A stretch of 7,884 nucleotides of DNA from Deltaproteobacteria bacterium (GTDB lineage: Bacteria > Myxococcota_A > UBA9042 > DTJE01), in assembly GCA_013151875.1 (NCBI GenBank), contig JAADHL010000377.1:1-7884 (forward strand), given 5' to 3'. This document shows positions 5,902-7,884 of the stretch, piece after piece. The notes beneath the pieces were generated by a model that searched no databases, was not told the DNA's origin, and was given only the letters and a program-made list of their open reading frames with translations. Made by a program: the position numbers and the translations under genes. The stretch's first letter is position 1; each line of letters starts with the position of its first letter.

Positions 5902-7605
5902 TCAGCCGTCAGAACCCTCGCGCAGCTTGCGGCGCAGGACCTTGCCGATCAGGGATTTGGGCAGGTCGTCCCTGAACTCGACCACCCTCGGGATCTTGTA
6001 GACCGCCATGTTTTCGCGGCAGAACTGGATGATTTCGTCCTCGGTCGCCCGCTCACCCTCGCGCAGCACCACGAACGCCTTGACAGTCTCGCCGCGCCTT
6101 TCGTCGGGCACGCCGATCACCGCGCCCTCCAGAACCTTTGGGTGCTCGAACAGGATCGCCTCCACCTCGGCGGGATAGATGTTGTATCCGCCGGCGATGA
6201 TCATGTCCTTCTTGCGGTCCTCGATATGAAAGTAGCCGTATTCGTCCATGCTGCCGATGTCACCCGTGTAGAGCCAGCCCGGCTCCCCATCAGGCCCGAC
6301 CCTGATGGCATCGGCAGTCGCTTCAGGTTGTTTCCAATACCCCTTCATAACCTGGGGCCCCTTGACTATGATTTCACCGATCTCGCCGGGCGGCATCTCG
6401 GTCCCGCCGGTTTCGATATCAACGATTTTCATGTCGGTGTCGGGAATGGGCACGCCAATGGATCGCGGGCGTGGGTGGGTCACTGGTCCCGCGCAGACCG
6501 TGGGGCTGGACTCCGTCATGCCGTAGGCCTCGACGATAGGGCAGCCCGTGATTTCCTCGAAACGCGCCTGCACTTCCGGGGGCAGAGGTGCGGCGCCGCA
6601 GGCCGCGAAACGCAGCGAGGTCAGGTCGAATTCCCCGACCCTGGGGTGATTGTTCAGGGCGGCGACCATGGTTGGCACGGCCGGGTAGAAAGTGGCGCGG
6701 TGTTTCCGGATTGCAGCCAAGGCATGCAGCAGGTCCCGCGGGTCGGGCAGAAGGACCGCAGTCAAGGCGTTGACGATGGCGGTGTTTACCCCGACCGTGA
6801 GTCCATAAATATGGAAAAAGGGCATCACGGAGATGATGATGTCCACACCCTCGCGGCTTTGCGCCCATACGTTCATGGCAATGGCGTTTGATACCAGGTT
6901 GCGGTGAGTCAGTTGCGCCCCTTTCGGGCCCCCGGTGGTGCCGCCGGTATAGACGAGGGCCGCCACGTCCCCTGGGTCGATTTCCACTGGTTCGGGAGTG
7001 GACCCTGGTTTCTGGAGCACGTCCTGAAACCAGTAGGTCCCTTCATCATCACCGATGTCTACCCGATGACCTTGCTTTTTTTCCTTCGTCAGCGTGAACA
7101 GCAGCTTCAGCAGGCCGGGAAAGTATTCCTTGATATTGGTGACAATGACCCGCTCAAGACATGTGTTCGGTCTCACGGCCCGGATGCGCCCATACAGCGA
7201 ACTCATCACGATGAACGTCGCGGCGCCCGAGTCGTTGATAAGTTGTTCGACCTCGCGCTCCACGTACAGGGGATTGCAGCAGACCAGAATGGCCCCGATA
7301 CGCCAGCATGCATAGGCCGCTATGATGAACTGCGGACAGTTTGGCAGCATGACCACGACCCGGTCACCCCGGCCGACATCCAGACGCTTGAGCCCACTCG
7401 CGAACCGGTTCACCGCCTCATCCAATTCGCGGTAGGTCATGGCCGATTCCAGCAAGCGCGAACCAACGCGGGCGCCGAAGATCAGTGCCGCGTGGTCGGG
7501 ATGTCCGGACGCCGATTGGGCGAGCAGGCGGTCGATGGGGACCTTTGGATAGTCGATCGTGGCAGGCACACCCTCGTCGTAGTGCCTCAACCAAGGGCGA
7601 TCCAT
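5902..7605 (-). CDS. Long-chain fatty acid-CoA ligase (FadD-type AMP-forming acyl-CoA synthetase)
   Basis: A 567-residue ANL-superfamily enzyme that activates a carboxylic acid to its acyl-CoA through an acyl-adenylate. Motifs in order: the phosphate-binding loop YTGGTTGGPKG at 219-229, MPFFHIYG at 261-268, EAYGMTESS at 359-367 (adenine/acyl-adenylate site), YTGD at 456-459, the hinge DRKKDMIIAGGYN at 463-475, and the C-terminal catalytic Lys555 in SLIGKVLRR. Length and motifs are those of an intact medium/long-chain ligase; the actual chain length or substrate cannot be read from sequence. The ATG at 7605 is preferred: GGAG lies 8 nt upstream, and a good promoter (7662-7634) sits between it and the only other in-frame ATG, at 7713, whose 36 extra residues look non-coding. 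It is transcribed toward the isomerase gene and probably supplies the CoA esters the operon handles. Confidence 0.93.
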   Translation of the reverse strand: MDRPWLRHYDEGVPATIDYPKVPIDRLLAQSASGHPDHAALIFGARVGSRLLESAMTYRELDEAVNRFASGLKRLDVGRGDRVVVMLPNCPQFIIAAYACWRIGAILVCCNPLYVEREVEQLINDSGAATFIVMSSLYGRIRAVRPNTCLERVIVTNIKEYFPGLLKLLFTLTKEKKQGHRVDIGDDEGTYWFQDVLQKPGSTPEPVEIDPGDVAALVYTGGTTGGPKGAQLTHRNLVSNAIAMNVWAQSREGVDIIISVMPFFHIYGLTVGVNTAIVNALTAVLLPDPRDLLHALAAIRKHRATFYPAVPTMVAALNNHPRVGEFDLTSLRFAACGAAPLPPEVQARFEEITGCPIVEAYGMTESSPTVCAGPVTHPRPRSIGVPIPDTDMKIVDIETGGTEMPPGEIGEIIVKGPQVMKGYWKQPEATADAIRVGPDGEPGWLYTGDIGSMDEYGYFHIEDRKKDMIIAGGYNIYPAEVEAILFEHPKVLEGAVIGVPDERRGETVKAFVVLREGERATEDEIIQFCRENMAVYKIPRVVEFRDDLPKSLIGKVLRRKLREGSDG

Positions 7606-7613
7606 GACATCGG

Positions 7614-7617
7614 CTCC
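7614..7617 (-). promoter_or_regulatory. Shine-Dalgarno of the acyl-CoA ligase
   Basis: GGAG on the minus strand, 8 nt before the ATG at 7605. It supports this start over the ATG at 7713. Confidence 0.6.
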
Positions 7618-7633
7618 ATCAGTGTTGTCTATG

Positions 7634-7662
7634 TTTATAACCCACCCCCCGTAATACGACAA
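7634..7662 (-). promoter_or_regulatory. Sigma-70-like promoter of the acyl-CoA ligase
   Basis: On the minus strand, TTGTCG (7662-7657, 4 of 6) is followed by a 17-bp spacer and TATAAA (7639-7634, 5 of 6). Transcription would start near 7627, giving a leader of about 22 nt that contains the ligase Shine-Dalgarno. No operator was recognised. Confidence 0.5.
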
Positions 7663-7884
7663 CAACGTCGCGTAATTCCACAGGACCAGAGAAAAGATAT
7701 GGCGGGGCCCCACCCCTTGCCCGGACGCCCCGCGGCCGGCTGTCGTACCTGAACCCGTGCTCGAAACCCAATAACCTTTCAGCGTAAATTACTCTGTTTG
7801 ACAATACGCCTCCTCAAGAGCATAAAAACAGTCATTGCAAGGGATTGGGGTTCAGATATGATCTCTTGCAAACATCGGCGGTAA
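7663..7884. other. Intergenic region upstream of the ligase gene
   Basis: No recognisable protein gene in either strand here. It carries the outward promoter and TTGCAA elements, plus a low-scoring 61-codon minus-strand frame with a TTG start at 7804 (ending 7619). That frame has a GAGGAGG site 4 nt upstream but an Arg-rich product unlike any family I know, and the ligase promoter lies inside it. I regard it as probably non-coding. Confidence 0.5.
7798..7826 (+). promoter_or_regulatory. Sigma-70-like promoter pointing out of the right edge
   Basis: A perfect TTGACA (7798-7803), a 17-bp spacer and CATAAA (7821-7826, 4 of 6) would start transcription near 7833, rightward, away from the ligase. 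The sequence after it holds TTGCAA twice (7835-7840, 7866-7871) and AGATatgATCT (7854-7864), possible operator elements. The driven gene, if any, lies beyond the window. Confidence 0.4.

Noticed and set aside
7606..7713. Longer ligase start at 7713 adding 36 residues
   Set aside because: The added segment does not look like a ligase N-terminus and a good promoter with its predicted transcription start lies downstream of that ATG.
7858..7884. Eight-codon rightward mini-frame at the right edge
   Set aside because: It has no convincing ribosome site and is too short to distinguish from chance.
1..7884. CRISPR arrays, tRNA/rRNA genes, insertion sequences, phage or toxin-antitoxin genes
   Set aside because: I looked for repeat-spacer patterns, cloverleaf-like structures, transposase motifs and terminal inverted repeats and found none.

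Overview
The window is G+C-rich (about 60% by eye) bacterial chromosomal DNA with tightly packed acyl-CoA metabolism genes. I see no RNA genes, insertion sequences, CRISPR arrays or phage genes. The gene families (MaoC-SDR, HMG-CoA-synthase-like/DUF35, SCP-x thiolase, ECH1-type isomerase, FadD-type ligase) are the kind found together in fatty-acid- or hydrocarbon-degrading Deltaproteobacteria (Desulfobacterota) and some Actinobacteria. The taxonomic guess is inference only.

Layout: (1) A leftward operon runs from about 4874 to beyond base 1. It encodes a hydratase 2 (MaoC)-dehydrogenase (SDR) fusion (4874-3084), then a four-module protein with an HMG-CoA-synthase-like domain, a DUF35 Zn-ribbon/OB-fold, an SDR and an SCP2 domain (3081-349), then an SCP-x-type thiolase cut by the left edge (338 to <1). 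The junctions are 2 and 10 bp, each with a strong Shine-Dalgarno overlapping the upstream gene's end, so the three products are probably made together. (2) A rightward gene at 4975-5795 is divergent from the operon across a 100-bp spacer. It encodes a crotonase-fold protein with the full ECH1 dienoyl-CoA isomerase acid triad, but it is broken by a one-base frameshift near 5566. (3) A leftward FadD-type acyl-CoA ligase lies at 7605-5902, convergent with the isomerase, with its own promoter just upstream. The convergent gap holds interlocking repeats and a probable terminator. (4) The right-hand 279 bp is non-coding as far as I can tell, with a promoter pointing out of the window.

How the genes fit: ligase (activation), isomerase (double-bond relocation), hydratase 2 ((3R)-hydroxyacyl-CoA formation), SDR ((3R)-hydroxy to 3-keto) and thiolase (C-C cleavage) make an R-specific beta-oxidation route like the eukaryotic peroxisomal MFE-2/SCPx route. 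The acyl-CoA dehydrogenase or oxidase step is not in view. The MFE-2 modules (SDR, hydratase 2, SCP2) are all present but split over two proteins, with the SDR duplicated.

The most unusual element is the four-module fusion. Its synthase-like domain has lost the Glu, Cys and His expected of an HMG-CoA synthase, yet it is fused to a DUF35 domain and sits beside a thiolase. DUF35 proteins are known to bridge thiolase to HMG-CoA synthase in archaea and to form thiolase complexes in benzylsuccinate and sterol side-chain degradation. I propose, as inference, a channelled beta-oxidation complex in which the dead synthase domain is a scaffold or acyl-CoA-holding platform. The substrate cannot be told from the sequence.
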